Positions 62,415-64,000 of a stretch of 64,000 nt of DNA are shown here, piece by piece. Source of the DNA: Nitrobacter sp963807355 (lineage in GTDB: Bacteria; Pseudomonadota; Alphaproteobacteria; Rhizobiales; Xanthobacteraceae). The number at the start of each line of letters is the position of its first letter. The stretch's first letter is position 1. Position numbers and translations under genes: made by a program. The stretch covers positions 186,001-250,000 of the forward strand of contig CAWEBX010000003.1 of the NCBI GenBank assembly GCA_963807355.1, in the 5' to 3' direction. A model generated the notes under the pieces. That model saw only the letters and a list, made by a program, of their open reading frames with translations, was not told the origin of the DNA and ran no database searches.

Positions 62415-63083
62415 TTACGCAGGCACAAGATCGCAGTAGGCGAATCCCTCGCGCTCGACAATGTCGCCGCGTACGACCTCGATTCGTTGCGAGAATATCG
62501 GCGCGGCAAAAACGAAAGTGTGGAATTCACCGTTCTCGCCGCACGGATCGATTCCGGCCGGAAGGTCCTTCAGTAGCCTCTCATCGAAGTTGCGGCCGGC
62601 AAACGAACGGTCAAGCTTCGCTCGGTCGATCGAGACCAGATGCGCTTCCAGTCCGCTCGCGATCATTTCGCGCGCAAGCGCCGAAGTAGGCCGGCGCCAC
62701 AATGGAAACACCGGCGTGATACCAGTGCCGGCGAGCTTTTGTTCGCGATAGGCGCGGATGTCCGCGAGAAACAAATCGCCGAAGATGACATGCGTGATGC
62801 CGGACCGCTTTGCATCCGCCATCGCCCGCGTCATCCGCTCTTCATAGGCATCGTTCGGGCACGGATTGGGGATCGGTACGACGAGCGGCGGCAGTCCTGC
62901 GGACGCGAGTTGCGCGTGCAAGAGCTTTTCGCGCACGCCGTGGATCGAGATGCGGCCGAAGCTCTCGTTCACCGTGGTCAGTGCGCCGACGACATCGAAC
63001 GCGCCATCGCGGCGAATCTCATGCAGGGCGAAGGCGCTATCTTTGCCTGACGACCATGAAATCAGCGCCCTCGGTCGCGTCAT
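62415..63083 (-). CDS. Dph6-like adenine nucleotide alpha hydrolase
   Basis: 222 residues with an N-terminal PP-loop, ALISWSSGKDSAFALHEIRR, and GALTTVNESFGRISIHGVRE, typical of the diphthine-ammonia ligase (MJ0570) family. Bacteria lack diphthamide, so the substrate is unknown; ATP-dependent amidation or ligation is the likely chemistry. The C-terminus (GIDPCGENGEFHTFVFAAPI) is strongly conserved. The start overlaps the stop of the upstream gene by four bases. Confidence 0.88.
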   Translation of the reverse strand: MTRPRALISWSSGKDSAFALHEIRRDGAFDVVGALTTVNESFGRISIHGVREKLLHAQLASAGLPPLVVPIPNPCPNDAYEERMTRAMADAKRSGITHVIFGDLFLADIRAYREQKLAGTGITPVFPLWRRPTSALAREMIASGLEAHLVSIDRAKLDRSFAGRNFDERLLKDLPAGIDPCGENGEFHTFVFAAPIFSQRIEVVRGDIVEREGFAYCDLVPA

Positions 63084-64000
63084 CGGGGCAGCGGAAAGCC
63101 GAAGGCGTCGTTTGCGCTTCGCGACGGCGTTCGTCTGTCGTGTCGTGATGGCTTGTGCTTTGACGCTGACGGCTGTGCCGGCTCCTTGCTCGCGCCGATT
63201 TTTCGCAGCGCGGCGTCAGCCGCTCGCTCGCCGCTCTCCCATGCGCCGTTGACGGTACCCCACAGCGTCTCGTGCGCGGCTTCACCGGCGAGAAACAGGT
63301 TGCCCAGCGGCTCCATCAGGATTCTCCGCGAGGGGTGGCCGCCAGGTTCTGCGGCCGACATCGCCCCGAGCGCATAGGGGTCGGCGTTCCATCTGGTCAC
63401 GGCGGACTGCTTCACCCCAGCCGCAGCATCGCTACCGAACAACTTTGTCAACCACTCCGTGGCGAAGGCCGTCATCGCGCTCTCTCCTTGCGCCGACAGA
63501 TCGCGGCCGAAGCTGCCTGCGATATCAATCGTGCACAACGACGATCCGCCCGCGTTCGCCACGAGAAGCGCGGTCTTTCCGTCGCTGCTCTGCTCTATCA
63601 TGGTTTCATTGTGTCCAAGGCCGAGTGGACTGTTGGGCAGCCACAGCGCGATGCGATCGTAGCTGCCGAGCGACAATTTCGCAGCCGCGTCGAGCGAGCG
63701 CTTCGGCAGTTCGGGCGTGAAGCGGATGTTGCCTGCGGTCAACACATTGACGGATACGGTGACGATGACGGCGCGTGCGTCGATACGACCCGCGGGCGTC
63801 TCAACTCCAATGGCGCGGCCGGCCCAGGTTACCCGGCTGACAGGCGTCGACAAACTCACCGGCATGGCTTGGCCTAGCGTCGCGAGCAGCACGCCGAGGC
63901 CCTGTTTGCAATCAATCGCGGCGTTGCGCTCAGGCGCACTCGCCCGATCCATCACCGAGAGATCTTTCAGATCCTTTCCAGTGGCGCTGGCGCCGAGCAC
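63080..64000 (-). CDS. Flavin monoamine oxidase-like protein, C-terminal part (runs off the window)
   Basis: At least 306 residues; the 5' end and the FAD Rossmann motif lie beyond base 64000. Recognisable are GVETPAGRIDARAVIVTVSV, a region like the amine-oxidase substrate cavity, and the C-terminal FAD block NLFLAGEAAHETLWGTVNGA, then WESGERAADAAL. The substrate is unknown. ATGA overlap with the Dph6-like gene suggests an operon. Confidence 0.85.
   Translation of the reverse strand: MLGASATGKDLKDLSVMDRASAPERNAAIDCKQGLGVLLATLGQAMPVSLSTPVSRVTWAGRAIGVETPAGRIDARAVIVTVSVNVLTAGNIRFTPELPKRSLDAAAKLSLGSYDRIALWLPNSPLGLGHNETMIEQSSDGKTALLVANAGGSSLCTIDIAGSFGRDLSAQGESAMTAFATEWLTKLFGSDAAAGVKQSAVTRWNADPYALGAMSAAEPGGHPSRRILMEPLGNLFLAGEAAHETLWGTVNGAWESGERAADAALRKIGASKEPAQPSASKHKPSRHDRRTPSRSANDAFGFPLPR

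Overview
The window is chromosomal DNA of an alphaproteobacterium of the order Hyphomicrobiales. The gene order and protein sequences point to the Nitrobacteraceae/Bradyrhizobiaceae (Bradyrhizobium, Rhodopseudomonas, Nitrobacter and relatives); this is judged by recall, not by a search. DNA is GC-rich with strong codon bias, so nearly every real gene throws long shadow reading frames on the other strand. I saw no prophage, insertion sequence, CRISPR array or defence island. The content is core housekeeping, interrupted by several families of intergenic palindromic repeats and by an unusual number of damaged genes.

Layout. 0-0.8 kb: two decayed genes, including a yifB/comM remnant. 1-3.3 kb: hybrid sensor kinase. 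3.4-8.3 kb (minus): coaA and the histidine block hisE-hisF-hisA-hisH-(DUF2628)-hisB. 8.6-10.6 kb: hslV, hslU. 10.8-17.5 kb: Smr-domain protein, mltA, Tim44-like protein, secB, dnaQ, coaE, maf-like, ppsR. 17.5-17.9 kb: AT-rich gap beside ppsR that I propose as the replication origin. 17.9-30 kb: hemJ (with an in-frame stop), rho, a DUF255 protein, mnmE, mnmG, rsmG, parA, parB, holA, lptE, with three parS sites at 23.6-25.7 kb. 30-43 kb: leuS, a GST, a YggS protein, an L,D-transpeptidase, cenR, a cNMP-binding protein, xthA, lolA, ftsK, a DapC-like aminotransferase. 43-50.6 kb: ubiH-type hydroxylase, tesB, a frameshifted membrane gene, glnK-amtB, a Trm112-like protein, a LON-N protein, a YbbN-type thioredoxin. 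50.9 kb: tRNA-Gly(GCC). 51.5-56.5 kb: a four-PAS protein, a DUF2235 protein, an alpha/beta hydrolase. 56.7-62.4 kb: infC-rpmI-rplT-(DinB)-pheS-pheT. 62.4-64 kb: a Dph6-like ATPase and the C-terminal part of a flavin amine oxidase.

How it fits together. The centre reads as the origin/centromere region of the chromosome: ppsR, a gap and haem genes in the position of the Caulobacter origin, then mnmE-mnmG-rsmG-parA-parB with parS sites, then cenR and ftsK. Gene polarity is mainly minus to the left of 17.5 kb and mainly plus just to the right, as expected around an origin. Operons are tight, with ATGA overlaps at hisH/DUF2628, rsmG/parA, GST/yggS, pheS/pheT and Dph6-like/amine oxidase.

Most notable: premature TAG in hemJ with the rest of the frame intact; a one-base frameshift in mltA that removes an ancestral tail overlapping the next gene; a PAS array that seems to have lost its chemotaxis signalling domain; a non-canonical AUU start for infC; a strong terminator hairpin 20 nt before rpmI; and two-sided repeat families that supply stop codons and C-termini to neighbouring genes. 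No clearly new multi-gene system was found.
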